Of a stretch of 64,000 bases of DNA, positions 23,493 through 34,024 are shown piece after piece. The translations under genes and the position numbers were made by a program. The DNA lies in assembly GCA_032622095.1 (NCBI GenBank), contig CP136066.1:204314978-204378977 (forward strand). Reading direction: 5' to 3'. How positions within the stretch are numbered: position 1 is the stretch's first letter; every line of letters starts with the position of its first letter. Source of the DNA: Siphonodentalium dalli. Lineage: Eukaryota > Mollusca > Scaphopoda > Gadilida > Siphonodentaliidae. Below the pieces are notes generated by a model. That model searched no databases. It was not told where the DNA came from and saw only the letters and a list, made by a program, of their open reading frames with translations.

Positions 23493-24640
23493 AGCAAAAA
23501 TAGAAGTGTTAATATATGGAAACGAGGATCAGACAACACGCCCGTGGGTTTATGGAAGTCTTCTCCTCTTTGTCTACGTGCAAGGTCCAAAACAAGTGAG
23601 GGAGGTGTATAGTTCAGACGGGAAGGGTTGGAAATAATGTTTTTGGAGAATTGGAGATACATAACAGAATTTGATTTAGGGTTGGATAAAAGGAAGAAGA
23701 TATATAGTGTCAGGTATGGCATGAGGCGGGGAGAGAGAAACGAGAGAAAGGGGGGGGGAGAAAATAGAAGACGAGAGAGGGACAGATGAAGTCGTGAGAT
23801 GATGACAGTGGTGGGGAGTTTTCAATGATTGGGTTGTTGCATGACTAAAAAGCATGCTGGTATATAGTAATCATTATGCGCCAGGCGCCATGGGAGGGGG
23901 TCAATCACAGTCAGGCGCCATGGGAGGGGGTCAATCAAAATGACTGTTAACCGGTTACATCCGCCAAGAGGTAAGTAAACACATGCACAAACAGCAACGA
24001 GTGTTCAGAGTCAAAATATATCGTGGACTATATATCTTCAATGAGAACAAGAACATATTCACTCTCTAATATCAATTGGATTAATATTATGTACCTACTA
24101 CTATTTGCAAGAAATAAGTTGGATACTCCGTGAGACTTGATACAATGTTAAAGGCACGGGGCGGCGTTCGTTGCAGAAATATTCATATTTGTTCAAATCG
24201 CCATCAACAGAAGGAATATTAAAATATATATAGTTTTGTTCATATGCCAAACATAATCAGCGCTTAAATAGTATATTGTCGTCAAGACGTACGATGGTGT
24301 ACGTAAACAATAAGAGCCTGCTCGTGTTACAGAAGTTGTGCTTCTGTTTACATAACACAGCGCAATTATATTGGTTTATCACACACAGATGATATAAACG
24401 ATCTTTATTACTTCCATATCAGGAAAACAGTAATAAATAACGCTCATTATGTTTACCATATCCGGATCTAAACAAAAGCCAGGTAACGTAACATTTTTTG
24501 CTTTTGTTTACATAACAAAGGAAAAATAATTGACAATAACATACTGTTTATGCCATATTACTGATTGATATAAGAACAAAGCCCGTATCTTTAATGTCAC
24601 TGGTATACGGCCATTTTAGTGGCTTTTGTCGAGTGGACGT
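23493..24640. other. unassigned sequence
   Basis: The phrase GGCGCCATGGGAGGGGGTCA is present twice in tandem at about 23884-23936. A GA-rich stretch lies at 23725-23790. No gene is seen. Confidence 0.5.
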
Positions 24641-24854
24641 TGAAACGTTGACGCGATTATTTTGATGTTCAAATTAGACTCGTCCCTGGCACCCTTGGTG
24701 GGGGGTAATAAAATACAAATACAGACTCTACCACTGACAAGGTTCAAAATATCGATTTTGGCTAAATCCACACCAACTATCAAAATTATTTGTCGCGAAC
24801 GTGTACATAAACGCGATGACATAACCTATAAATGCTCATATATTTTCCGCAAGT

Positions 24855-25002
24855 CATTCCGAAGCCAATCATTCCGAAGCCCGAAGCCAATCATTCCGAA
24901 GCCAATCATTCCGAAGCCAATCATTCCGAAGCCAATCATTCCGAAGCCAATCATTCCGAAGCCGATCATTCCGAAGCCAATCATTCCGAAGCCAATCATA
25001 CC
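24855..25002 (+). repeat. 15-bp microsatellite (GAAGCCAATCATTCC)n
   Basis: Nine or so tandem copies of GAAGCCAATCATTCC with one GATCATT variant. In the opposite arm near 25900-25925 the same spot has about one diverged unit. Confidence 0.95.
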
Positions 25003-25115
25003 TTTTTTTTATTTCACCCGATGTGTTTGTGCTCGATTTTTTTTTTAATGATTTTTATTCTTCAAACAAATTCAAAAAACAAGACGAGTCTGGGACTGGC
25101 AGTAAATTTTGAGCC

Positions 25116-25639
25116 GCTTGCTGATTGATTGACAATAATCGAGAGTAAAGTTTAGTTAGTTGAACATATTTATTGTGACCCACAACGTATATATACATTA
25201 CACATATTATTATAAACATAGATAGTTGTGTGGGCACAGAGGATCGGAGCACAAGTTGCGGAACTTATCAGAGCCCCTCCCTTCTGGCATTCGGCTGCTA
25301 ATAAATGTATTTAGAGATAGGTTCAAAAATTTCTGTTTAAAATGGCTACTGCATGATGTTGCTGTTTGGATTGGCTATGGTCTCGCGTTAGGGGAGTAGG
25401 ATAACATTTTTTATGGGAGTTATGAGAAATGGTCAGTCGAGGAAATAAACGAATGGACTGTCTCGAAAATGCGCATATTTATTGTTTCACTGTAGTGCGG
25501 AATGCCAAACAGGATATCTTTTTCAGAGACAATGGCCACATTAAGTTCGCCCAACATCAGTTCCCGGGAGTCTGCGTACAAACGACAACTGAAGAGAGTA
25601 AAGTTCACAGATAGCTGATAGAGTATTGAAGAGATTGAA
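25116..25639. other. spacer of the large inverted repeat
   Basis: No gene is recognised. Two short overlapping antiparallel frames near 25420-25614 have no recognisable domain. Confidence 0.5.
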
Positions 25640-26315
25640 TTATAATTTTCTTTGTACCAAGAAGTTTATCTGATTTTCAAACAGAAGTGAACGCCAAAGT
25701 ATCATTAAATAATTGGAATTTGTTTTCATAAAATGTAAAAATTCTGCGAATTTCGCTAGTGACATTGACCCCCGAATTCTTGTTTTACTTTCGCTTTCAA
25801 AATTTAATGCGATTCGCAGACACGTCTTGTTTTTGGAATTCGTTTGATGAATAAAGTTGAAAAAATTGGGCACAAACACATCTGTGAAATAAAAAAAAAG
25901 GAATGGTGGCTTCGGATTGACTTGCGGAACATGTATGAGAATTTATAGGTTATGTCGTTGCGTTTGAGTACAAGTTCGCGACAAATTATTGCTCGAAAAT
26001 ATTGATTTTATACATGGGTCAAAGGCCTCTGATCGGACAGGGAAGATGACAACCCGATTTCTTCGGTAGATTTCGGTAGTTTCCGATAAGAAATCTCGAC
26101 TTCGCTTCGTTCAATTTGATCGAGTTATATGTCAAATGAAAGGGAATTGTATTGCCAATAAGACACACTAGAGGATATTTTGGCTGAAATTGTCAATTTC
26201 TAAATTTCAATAGTGTTTTGATAGTTGGTGTGATTTTAGCCAACATCGACCTTTGAAACCTTGTCACAGGAAAAGTCTATTTATTTAATATCACCAGGGG
26301 TCCTTGGTTTCACAT

Positions 26316-26800
26316 AAACGAAGTAGGATGTCAAAATAATAGGTTTTAATGATTTATTCCCGCCAGAGATCGGCAGAATCTAGTCAAACTTGAGTCTTTG
26401 GACGCAACACACAAATCACCTCAGTCAATCAGCTTACACTGTTCTATTTCTGTACCGGTCAGAATTCTGACTGGTGGTCTAAGATAGCGTTGGTCCATAT
26501 CGGTCTATAATAACGACGCCCAAAGTAGAGCGATGGCAAGGGTTATAGTCCGGCCCTGGGATGTTGTCAATGTTCAAATGAGCTATATCCGTTCAACTAA
26601 ACTGAGCAAAAGCCATTAATGTCTCGTTTAGTTTGAAGGTTAGACTATATATGTCACTTTATATTAATGTTATCTTGGAGATTATACGATTATAACAGAT
26701 CATTGAAAACAATTCCATAAACAATTACAATCGTCATTGACGATGTTAAAACTGTATAAACCTTTTCATGACTGGAGATTCCTGAATTTTTTCGAAAACC
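26316..26800. other. unassigned sequence
   Basis: No feature recognised. Confidence 0.5.
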
Positions 26801-26804
26801 CTGT

Positions 26805-27254
26805 GCCAATGCATTCTCTTGTGATTGTGAGTCGACCATAAGTCGCCTCGCATATATTAGAGAATGCATTGGCCTAACAAACTAGTTATTTTTTTTATAA
26901 TCGTTACAAATGAAAGAAAAAATTGAATAAAATAATATGAAATGGGTCAAGAATGTAAGAAATAATGATAAAAATGATAAAAATTGTTCTATAATGTAAG
27001 ATAAAATGATAAAAATTGATAAAGAATTTAAGAAAAAATGATAAAAAAATGATAAATTGTTAAAGAATGTAAGAAAAAATGATAAAAATGATAAAATTGT
27101 TAAAGAATATAACAATAAAATGATAAAAATTGTTATAGAATGTAAGAAAAAATGATAAAAAATTGTTAAAGAATGTAAGAAAAAAAATTTAAATTAGAAA
27201 CAATTGTTAGGCCAATGCATTCTTTTATATATGCGAGGCGACTATCACCGGGCC
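26805..27254. mobile_element. palindromic MITE E1, expanded free-standing copy
   Basis: Starts CCCTGTGCCAATGCATTCTC and carries the E1 hairpin (GTCGACCATAAGTCGCCTCG with flanking arms). Then comes GGCCTAACAA, a 300-bp AT-rich core of AAGAATGTAAGAAAAAATGA-type repeats, and TTGTTAGGCCAATGCATTC with a decayed second hairpin. There is no coding capacity. Confidence 0.8.
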
Positions 27255-27652
27255 ATGTTCGCCATATTAGAACTTAGAACTGTTACTCAATTTAGTGTGT
27301 GTTTTGTGAATTAATATTTCTAAATGTTGGCCATTCCACATTCATCATTAATTAACTGCCTACAGTACTTTTCACAAAGAATTTGAATGGTTCATTATGT
27401 TTTATTATGTATTGTCACATCTTGAGTGCGCATGCGTGAAGTTACAAGTGTTTAAAAAAAATTGGGAGCAAATATATCAAAAAAACTCTATTTATATCGA
27501 CCTGTGATCATCAAATTCCACAAGGGAGTAAGATATGTGACTTAGGATCATTCTAATAGATACGGATATTCGGATCCACACAATTCCGGACAGTTCTGAT
27601 ATTCTGAATTTCGGTAGGTGACAACGCCCAAATTTATAAACATTGACAGACA
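27255..27652. other. 5' flank and possible 5' UTR of the ORF1 element
   Basis: The boundary of the retroelement is not visible. I found no target-site duplication matching the 3' flank. Confidence 0.3.
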
Positions 27653-29296
27653 ATGGCGGCTAACTCGGACATTCGTTTTGGTGAAAACCCCCCCGGCCAA
27701 CCAGACAGTCTCCCAGAGGCAATTTACAACGGCCTATCTGTTCTAAATGGAAATACCAACATATCAGGCCCGGAACCTAACTTTCAATTCGCACACGGGA
27801 CAAATGATGATTTTAGACATTTCAAATCCAACGTTGCGGACACTATAAATAGTTTCACGGGGTCAAAGTTCGTTGATGACACACAACCTACTCATAGTGT
27901 GATACAGATGGCGTCACATGACCAATCAACATTCCTAACGGGATCAACCAATTCTATAGCCCACGACACCAATGATTACGCTGATCACTCTAATCTTCAA
28001 ATGCCGAGCGGAGTAACACGACCGCAATACACACAGCTCACTGGAGACCAGGGTATTGACACAATAATTTCAATGCTCCATGACCTAAATATAAAAATGG
28101 AGTCTATCGGTGAATTGAAACGGGAGATGTCGGAAGTGAACTCCAAATTATCGAATATTCAATTGTCGGTTGGAAATCTGCAGTATAGAGTGGGAACTCT
28201 GGAATCGAGTGAACGTTCGGTGTCTAAAGACATTTCAAACCTCGTGCATTCTCAGGAAAAAACTGAAAACCAGATTTTGGATCTGATGAGAAAATCAGCC
28301 AAAATGGACCTATTAGAGAGGAGAACCCAGTTCGTTCTCGAGAAAGTCACGGATGTCGAACAACGGGTATTGCGTGACGAACTAATCTTCACAGGAATCC
28401 CACCCCTTGTTCCAAATGATCCCATTGAAATAATTGAGGACACATTACGCGATTTCTTGGAATCTAAGCTGAACATTACTAATTTTGTTGAATTTGAATT
28501 TGTGAGGCGAATCGGAGATAGTTATGGCCCCCGACCAATCCTAGCAAAATTCTCAAAACTAAAGGACCGAGACATGGTGCGTAAGCTGGGAGGACTTCTG
28601 CGGGGCACAGACTGCTACATCAACGAAAATCTCCCCGAAGTAATTACCAAGTATAGGAAGAACGTCTTGGCGCCGATGGCAAAAGAAGCGCGAGGTAAAG
28701 GACAGAAATCCAGAATCGTAGGGGATAGGTTATTTGCTGACAATAAATTCGTCCCTCCTACAGTCACCCCACCATATAGAACAGAAGAGAACCAAGAGAA
28801 ATACAGCGGGGTGAAACAGTCGAATTATAAACAGTCGAATATACATGGGAATAAACAACCGAAAAGGCCCATGCATCAGCGAGGACGCGGACGCGGCTAT
28901 GGACGAAGTAACCGAGGCGGTTCAGCACCTCACATGTATAATGGCTATCCGGATAGACATTCTCCCATGGACTATCATGCTTCACACAGTGACATGTCTC
29001 ATGGACACAGTGCTAACATACAACTCCCCCCGCCTCCACCAAAACTGAATGTACCTACTAGTACATGTATAGCCAACCAGTATGTGACACCACCCCTCAT
29101 GTCCCAGCCACCCATTCTACCACCCCCACCACCAATCCGAATCACACCCCCTCCAAACACCTCACTATCCCACTACCCCAACCTCCCACACTCTGCAGCA
29201 CAACCGGAACAACATGTGGCCGACAGCCCTCCGCATGGAAATGAATCCACAGAAAACGAAAGTGGTGATATTCAGCGGCAGGCTGGCGACCAATAG
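27653..29296 (+). CDS. LINE ORF1-like RNA-binding protein (547 aa)
   Basis: The intact 547-codon frame looks like the nucleic-acid-binding ORF1 protein of L1/Tx1-group non-LTR retrotransposons, which packages element RNA. What is seen: a polar N-terminus (1-150); a predicted coiled coil at about 150-238 (MLHDLNIKMESIGELKREM onward); and an RRM-like segment starting RDELIFTGIPP (about 240). Next come RPILAKFSKLKDRDMVRKLG and the typical C-terminal domain phrase YINENLPEVITKYRKNVL (about 320-340), then KEARGKGQKSRIVGDRLF. The tail has an RGG-like run GRGRGYGRSNRGG (about 410) and a Pro-rich end. The start ATG follows ACAGACA and is the first in frame. No reverse transcriptase frame follows. A domesticated host gene is an alternative, but the 3' tetranucleotide tail argues for a retroelement. 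Confidence 0.8.
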   Translation: MAANSDIRFGENPPGQPDSLPEAIYNGLSVLNGNTNISGPEPNFQFAHGTNDDFRHFKSNVADTINSFTGSKFVDDTQPTHSVIQMASHDQSTFLTGSTNSIAHDTNDYADHSNLQMPSGVTRPQYTQLTGDQGIDTIISMLHDLNIKMESIGELKREMSEVNSKLSNIQLSVGNLQYRVGTLESSERSVSKDISNLVHSQEKTENQILDLMRKSAKMDLLERRTQFVLEKVTDVEQRVLRDELIFTGIPPLVPNDPIEIIEDTLRDFLESKLNITNFVEFEFVRRIGDSYGPRPILAKFSKLKDRDMVRKLGGLLRGTDCYINENLPEVITKYRKNVLAPMAKEARGKGQKSRIVGDRLFADNKFVPPTVTPPYRTEENQEKYSGVKQSNYKQSNIHGNKQPKRPMHQRGRGRGYGRSNRGGSAPHMYNGYPDRHSPMDYHASHSDMSHGHSANIQLPPPPPKLNVPTSTCIANQYVTPPLMSQPPILPPPPPIRITPPPNTSLSHYPNLPHSAAQPEQHVADSPPHGNESTENESGDIQRQAGDQ

Positions 29297-29701
29297 GAGT
29301 GCCCGGGTTTGCTCCAGGATAGGAGCCCCTGGGGCATTAAACTAGAATTCCCCACCCATATAGACACAACACCTTATATAAAAGCGACCGAAAAATTGCC
29401 CACGTGGGAAATAACATACATAATAGAATGACCTAATTTATACTTTATATGATTAACAATGTGTATGATTATTACACAAAGCCCCACCCCCACCCGACCC
29501 AACCACACCCGATAACCCAAAAGAACTAATTATAAATAAGACAATTATACTGAGAGATATATACTCGGAACATATCACATTCATTTATGTCGTCATCTTC
29601 GCGTATGTGCATGCATAACTTATATGTTTAATTTCATTTGTTCATACTCATATATCTTATCGATGAAAAGAGTAATAAATCTATCTATCTATCTATCTAG
29701 G
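27653..29701 (+). mobile_element. ORF1-only (half-LINE) retroelement
   Basis: ORF1 is followed by a ~400-bp stop-rich 3' region with a C-rich tract (CCCCACCCCCACCCGACCC) and then AATAAATCTATC with further TCTA units ending at 29701. ORF2 is absent. The left end is undefined, so the true element may begin upstream of 27653. Confidence 0.65.
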
Positions 29702-29843
29702 TCTTCGTGACAATTTCATTACTTACCCGTCATGTCATAATTCATTAGTGTTTAATTGTCATATTCATTTAATCAAACCTGTTAATTATGTTGGTAGCTT
29801 TTAATTGTTTGGCCTCTTAGCTTATCTGGTTCATTAATCTCAA
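29702..29843. other. unassigned spacer
   Basis: Short AT-rich sequence between the retroelement tail and family A copy 1. Confidence 0.4.
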
Positions 29844-30427
29844 TTGCCGTGTTCAACCAGTCAACACTTTCCATTTCCATTGACATGGACCAGCTGCAAG
29901 ATCACCGGGAAGAAGAAAAACAAGACACCTTCAAGACGTCGCAGGGACGACGACGGGAGGGCCAAGTGGAAACGGGGAACTGAGAGACGCCCAGTTCCCT
30001 CCCACTTGGCCTCCGGGTCAGAAGATCGACATGCGGCAGACGTTACCACCACCAGCAGGAGCAGGGACGCCGAAGTCACCCCGGAGGCCCCGGCCGTCGA
30101 CGAGGACACCGGAAACATGGACACCGATGTCACCCCGGACGTCCCCGCCGCTGTCTTCGATGTGGAGTTGTCAACACAACCTAGCCAGTCTTCACCAAGG
30201 GCGGAATCTCTACCACCTCCGCCCCTGCGACGCCGAGATACCTGGAGAGGCCGGCGTCGCCCGCAAAAGATGAAGAATCAGCCAAAGCTTGCATCCTGAA
30301 AATTATGGAAGAATTTCATAAAGACAGAGAACAATGGGATGAAGAACAGAAAAAGGTCAAAGAAAAACAACGGCTGTGGGAAGAACAACACATTGAACAC
30401 AAGAACACATATTCATTCCCTCGGTAA
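29844..30427 (+). pseudogene. coding family A, copy 1 (one frameshift)
   Basis: Frame one (29844-30299) encodes a very basic start (GKKKNKTPSRRRRDDDGRAK), then ERRPVPSHLASGSEDRH, then an acidic Thr/Pro middle with TPDVPAAVFDVELSTQPSQ. Near 30200 the coding signal shifts frame. From 30212 the continuation is TTSAPATPRYLERPASPAKD, then EESAKACILKIMEEFHKDRE and a charged helix, with stop TAA at 30425-30427. The same order is seen in the next copy. I recognise no named domain. The basic head plus coiled-coil tail would suit a DNA- or RNA-binding protein, but that is inference. It may be a retroposed or transposon-borne gene. Confidence 0.5.
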
Positions 30428-30747
30428 GCTGTTGATCGAACAAGTCGCAAAGCTTTTAGCTCTGTGGCTTGTCTCTGTTCCGGTCAGCTGAGCCCGGATC
30501 GCTTGTGAGTTGTGTGGTCGATCTGAAAAGATCTTAGCGATTCGGAGTGAACGTTTTTGGACTTGGCAGAGGATTATGTTGCTAATCCCCTCTGCCGTTG
30601 TCGCGGCCTTGGATAGACTGCGCATTGTGGACTCTAACCCAGGCTAAAGGGGGCATTGTACGTCTATCCTAGGAGTACCGGATTGCTCCAGCAGTACACT
30701 CTGCTGGCGGTACCTCGGAAGCTGGATTCCACCAGCGACCTACCATC
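30428..30747. other. spacer between the two family A copies
   Basis: No gene recognised. It is GC-richer than its surroundings and could be the upstream part of the copy 2 unit. Confidence 0.4.
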
Positions 30748-31394
30748 AGGTACGGGGACTTGGACATCTGGGACCAGGCCAGGAAGAAAGGAAAGAAGAA
30801 GAAGACAACGTCGCGCCGACGCAGGGACGCCGACATGAAGGCCAGGTGGAGACAGGGGTTAGCTGAGAGACGCACAGCTTCCCCCACTTGGCCTCCCTCG
30901 ACGATATCACCATCAGTAGCAGGGACGCCGTTTATCTGCCGGAGGTTCCTGCTATTATCGTCGCCGATGTCAGCGGAGACAGGGGCGCGGACACCACCCC
31001 CGATGTTCCTGCCGCTGATTTCGGGGTAGAGATGGACACGTTGCCACATCAGACACCGGAATACCATCACAGCCCGGTGTCCTCCATCTCCATCACCAGC
31101 AGCAACAACAACAACAACAGCACCAGCTCCACCCGTACCACCGAAGAGGTCATCAAGAGTGCGCTGGAGACTCAGGCAGAAGCACACAGATTGATGGCAA
31201 TGGTCGAGGCTGACAACCTGAGACTCCAGCAACAACGACAACAACAACAGCAACAACAACAACAGCCAGAAAGGGTCGATGCACTACTGAGGCAACATCC
31301 AATGGAGCACCCTCAAACAACAACAACAACAACAGCTACAGAAGGAAACACAACAAGAAAGAAAAAGAAACCTAAAACAAAAAATCATGTCTAG
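30748..31394 (+). pseudogene. coding family A, copy 2 (one-base deletion)
   Basis: The frame beginning near 30748 reads ARKKGKKKKTTSRRRRDADM and AERRTASPTW, then loses register. Against copy 1 (CAGTTCCCTCCCACTTGG) this copy reads CAGCTTCCCCCACTTGG, one base shorter. The frame continues from about 30888 with ASLDDITISSRDA, TTPDVPAADFGVEMDTLPHQ, a Ser/Asn run and EEVIKSALETQAEAHRLMAM. It ends in a Gln run (CAACAA repeats) and a basic KKKKPKTKNHV end at TAG 31392-31394. The parallel to copy 1 over its whole length is clear. The deletion makes it a pseudogene unless it is a sequencing error. Confidence 0.5.
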
Positions 31395-32100
31395 ATCATT
31401 TTTTTTCATACTCATGTTATGTAAAATGTCTAACCATTTCGTAACCCCATCCATCAGCAAAAAGTGGGTTGTAGGGAAGGGCATGTGTTTGGAAAGTCAA
31501 ATGTGGCAGTCTTACTATTATATTATATACATTGTATCAGTGGATCATGAATTCCGAAGAAGTCTGTCTGCCAGAATGATGACATGGAATTTGGACATGT
31601 AATCAACAACCAACTTACTGTTTGCCCAAGGTAATGCTGCACATCAATAATATGTGACAAACGTGTCGCCTTTACAAGAAAACTGTTACTTTTTACTTTA
31701 AACATATTTTATTTGTATATCGAATAATACAAAAGGGTTTGGGGACAAAAACTGTTTCGAAATTACTACTAATAGTCCATTGGTTCCTCCAGATTCTACA
31801 GATACAAGTTCTGTTGTTAGTTATATCGGCTATGTGGAGCGCTATATAGTAAAGTTGTGATTCTGTTGGATTATTGGATATATCAATATTTAGTGGTTCT
31901 AAATGTAAATGTTAATTCGTTTAGTTTCATCGTTGGATTAGTGGTCCTGAGTACCTGTGAATATTTTCGGAACTGGATTAGTTTTGTGGAATAATAATAA
32001 TAAATGTATTTATTCTACTAGTTAATAAATAATTCAACCAATGCATGTGTTACTGTTGCCACCCTCTTCCGTTCGTCCTGTTGGTGTATATATATATTTT
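31395..32100. other. unassigned sequence
   Basis: No gene recognised. Confidence 0.5.
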
Positions 32101-32489
32101 ATTTTTGGTAAATCACACCAATTCCCAAGGCTGGCAAACTAATATTTCAGTGATATTCCATTGTTCGACACGCGCCACTCATAACAAACAAATCGCGCGG
32201 TCGTTTATTATACCAGAGGACATGCACCCCACCCGCACTGCCATTATACGCCGTCCCTATATATGTGCCTGCTTAGAATACTGGAGGTGCGTAAATAGTA
32301 ACGGCGTATAATGGCAGTGTGCTTGGGGGAAGCAGATCGCTGTTCGTGCCCCTGTGGCCTCATGGTAATTGAAGCGACGTCGAAGCGCCCGTGAGATTGG
32401 TCTGTTGTGAGTTGCGTGTGCCTAACAATGGGATAATCATTGAACTATTCCTTTGGCAGCCTTGGGAATTGGTGTTCTTTACCAAAAAT
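32101..32489. mobile_element. MITE with long subterminal inverted repeats (family H)
   Basis: ATTTTTGGTAAATCACACCA and AATTCCCAAGGCTGGCAAA on the left are mirrored by CAGCCTTGGGAATTGGTG and TTTACCAAAAAT on the right. Inner mirrored blocks are CACTGCCATTATACGCCGT and CACGC...ACTCA...AACA. There is no coding capacity. Confidence 0.8.
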
Positions 32490-32504
32490 CAGGGAACGAT
32501 TGCA

Positions 32505-32835
32505 ACAATGGGATTGTGCTCTAAACAATGTAAGAAAAAAAATGATAAACATTTATAAAGAATGTAAGAAAAAATGTTAAAAAAATTATAAATTGTTAAA
32601 GATTGTAAGAAAAAATTATAAAAATTTGAAAGAATATAAGAAAAAATTATAAAAATTGTTATAGAATGTAAGAAAAATTGTTTAAAAAAAAAAGAATACA
32701 AATTGTTAAAGAATGTAAGCAAAAATGATAAAAACAAATGTTATAGAATATAAGAAAAACTTATAAAAAAAAAAAAAATGTTAGGCCAATGCATGGTCGA
32801 CTCGCATATATAAGAGAATGCATTGACACAGGGTT
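32505..32835. mobile_element. MITE E1, partial copy with AT-rich core
   Basis: AAGAATGTAAGAAAAAAT-type tandem core followed by ATGTTAGGCCAATGCATGG, one half-hairpin and TTGACACAGGGT. The first hairpin is missing. Confidence 0.7.
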
Positions 32836-33551
32836 GCGTCAGTGCAGCTCCAGTTATGAAATGGTTAATAAAATGAGACCCGTATACTGGTTCTCATTTT
32901 ACTTGAAAATGTTTTTTTCAAAATGCGAAATCGGAATTAGTGTACTGTAAAACAATATTATGGCAAGCTAAAATCTACAATCGGCTGTGGGGTGACATGA
33001 ACTCTCGTTAATTTCTTATTATGTAACAGAATAATGGGTTAATAAAAACAACTGTAAAAGCTGCATCTGCACAAGAATTAAGTGCGAATCTTGGGAGCCG
33101 CTAATTGTCACCGAAGTATGGCTGCGCTGGCATCAAATGTGAACGCTCGTGGCCTGCAGCTCCGCTAATAGTAGCCCAGCGAAAATTAGTCTCTGTGAAA
33201 TCGATTTCCCAATATTTCTATAGCAACACTAGCTACTGGATTGGGTCTCCCCTCTGGTAGGCCTGATCGATCGTTGCCAATCACATATTCTATCTCCAAT
33301 GACGTTAGAGTGTCGTCACATATCCATACGATTCCCCCCATGAAGCACTCGTAGGTCAGTAGTACCCCCAGCAATACAACAACAACACGGCATACGTTCT
33401 TTAAAAGCCGTGTCACAAGAAACAAAACCGGGGGTACCAGCGAGAACGCACAAGGGGAGGACTGTACATCGTGTGTTTGGCTCATTCACGAATAAGAAAG
33501 TATATTCACGACTGACCTTTCGGGAATACTTGTTGTCCGGATCGCCGTGCG
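32836..33551. other. 5' flank of the PCSK2-like gene
   Basis: This must contain the promoter and 5' UTR unless there are upstream noncoding exons. No TATA box or other promoter element can be assigned by eye. Antisense open frames at 33186-33633 lack recognisable domains. Confidence 0.3.
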
Positions 33552-33734
33552 ATGTGGAGTGTACAACAATGGCGGAAGAGTGACATTTTGGCATCAGTAC
33601 TGTTGTTGGTGATCGTGGTCTGTGAAGTGACATGCACAGAAGTGATTACGAACAACTGGATTGTTGAGTTAGAAGGTGGACATGATGCTGCCATGGAGAT
33701 AGCCAAAAGAACGGGGTTCTCCTTCGTACGTCAT
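33552..33734 (+). CDS. PCSK2: prohormone convertase 2-like, exon 1 (signal peptide, prodomain start)
   Basis: PC2 is a Ca-dependent subtilisin-like (kexin family) protease that cleaves neuropeptide and hormone precursors at paired basic residues in secretory granules. The first 61 codons start at ATG 33552. A hydrophobic signal segment ILASVLLLVIVVCEV spans about residues 12-26, with likely cleavage shortly after. Then TEVITNNWIVELEGGHDAAM and EIAKRTGFSFVRH follow, matching the convertase prodomain start (TN-x-[FW]-x-VEL-x-GG, then a Gly-Phe turn). The exon ends in phase 0 at CAT and is followed by GTGAGT at 33735. An overlapping downstream ATG (33570) is out of frame. The assignment to PC2 rather than furin or PC1 rests mainly on exon 3. 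Confidence 0.85.
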
Positions 33735-33813
33735 GTGAGTATTTCGCGCTATGTAACATTGAAGCATTCCGCGTTGGCATATGTTTAGTTTAAACATATC
33801 TTATTTAACTAAA

Positions 33814-34024
33814 ATATTGTACACAATTCACAGAATGATGATGGAATGTTGGTTATAAAAGGATTTTGTAGTAAACATAGTGCTTATCTTAAGTCATCTC
33901 CTTTGTACACATATACAATATTGTACACAATTCACAGAATGATGATGGAATGTTGGTTATAAAAAAGGATTTTGTAGTAAACATAGTGCATATCTTAAGT
34001 CATCTCCTTTTGTACACATATATA
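33814..34024 (+). repeat. ~104-bp tandem duplication in intron 1
   Basis: ATATTGTACACAATTCACAG begins both copies (33814 and 33918). They differ by one substitution, two extra A residues and small changes near the end. Confidence 0.93.

Larger units (their letters stand above)
24655..26315. repeat. large diverged inverted repeat (fold-back)
   Basis: The left arm (24655-25115) and right arm (25640-26315) are inverted copies. Shared blocks include ACACCAACTATCAAAA, TTTGTCGCGAAC, GACATAACCTATAAAT and TTCGTTTGA/TTCAAACAAATTC. The spacer is about 520 bp. The left arm contains a 15-bp microsatellite that is a single unit in the right arm. Confidence 0.75.

Noticed and set aside
24662-25048. IPKPIIPKP repeat frame as a structural protein
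   Set aside because: It is produced by the 15-bp microsatellite inside a fold-back element; the opposite arm has no such frame.
30669-31262. 197-codon minus-strand frame as a gene
   Set aside because: It is the antisense shadow of family A copy 2. The Leu and Val runs are the complement of CAA and GAC repeats.
33316-33706. Minus-strand frames overlapping exon 1 as an antisense gene
   Set aside because: No domain or splice structure. The + strand has a clear convertase exon at the same place.
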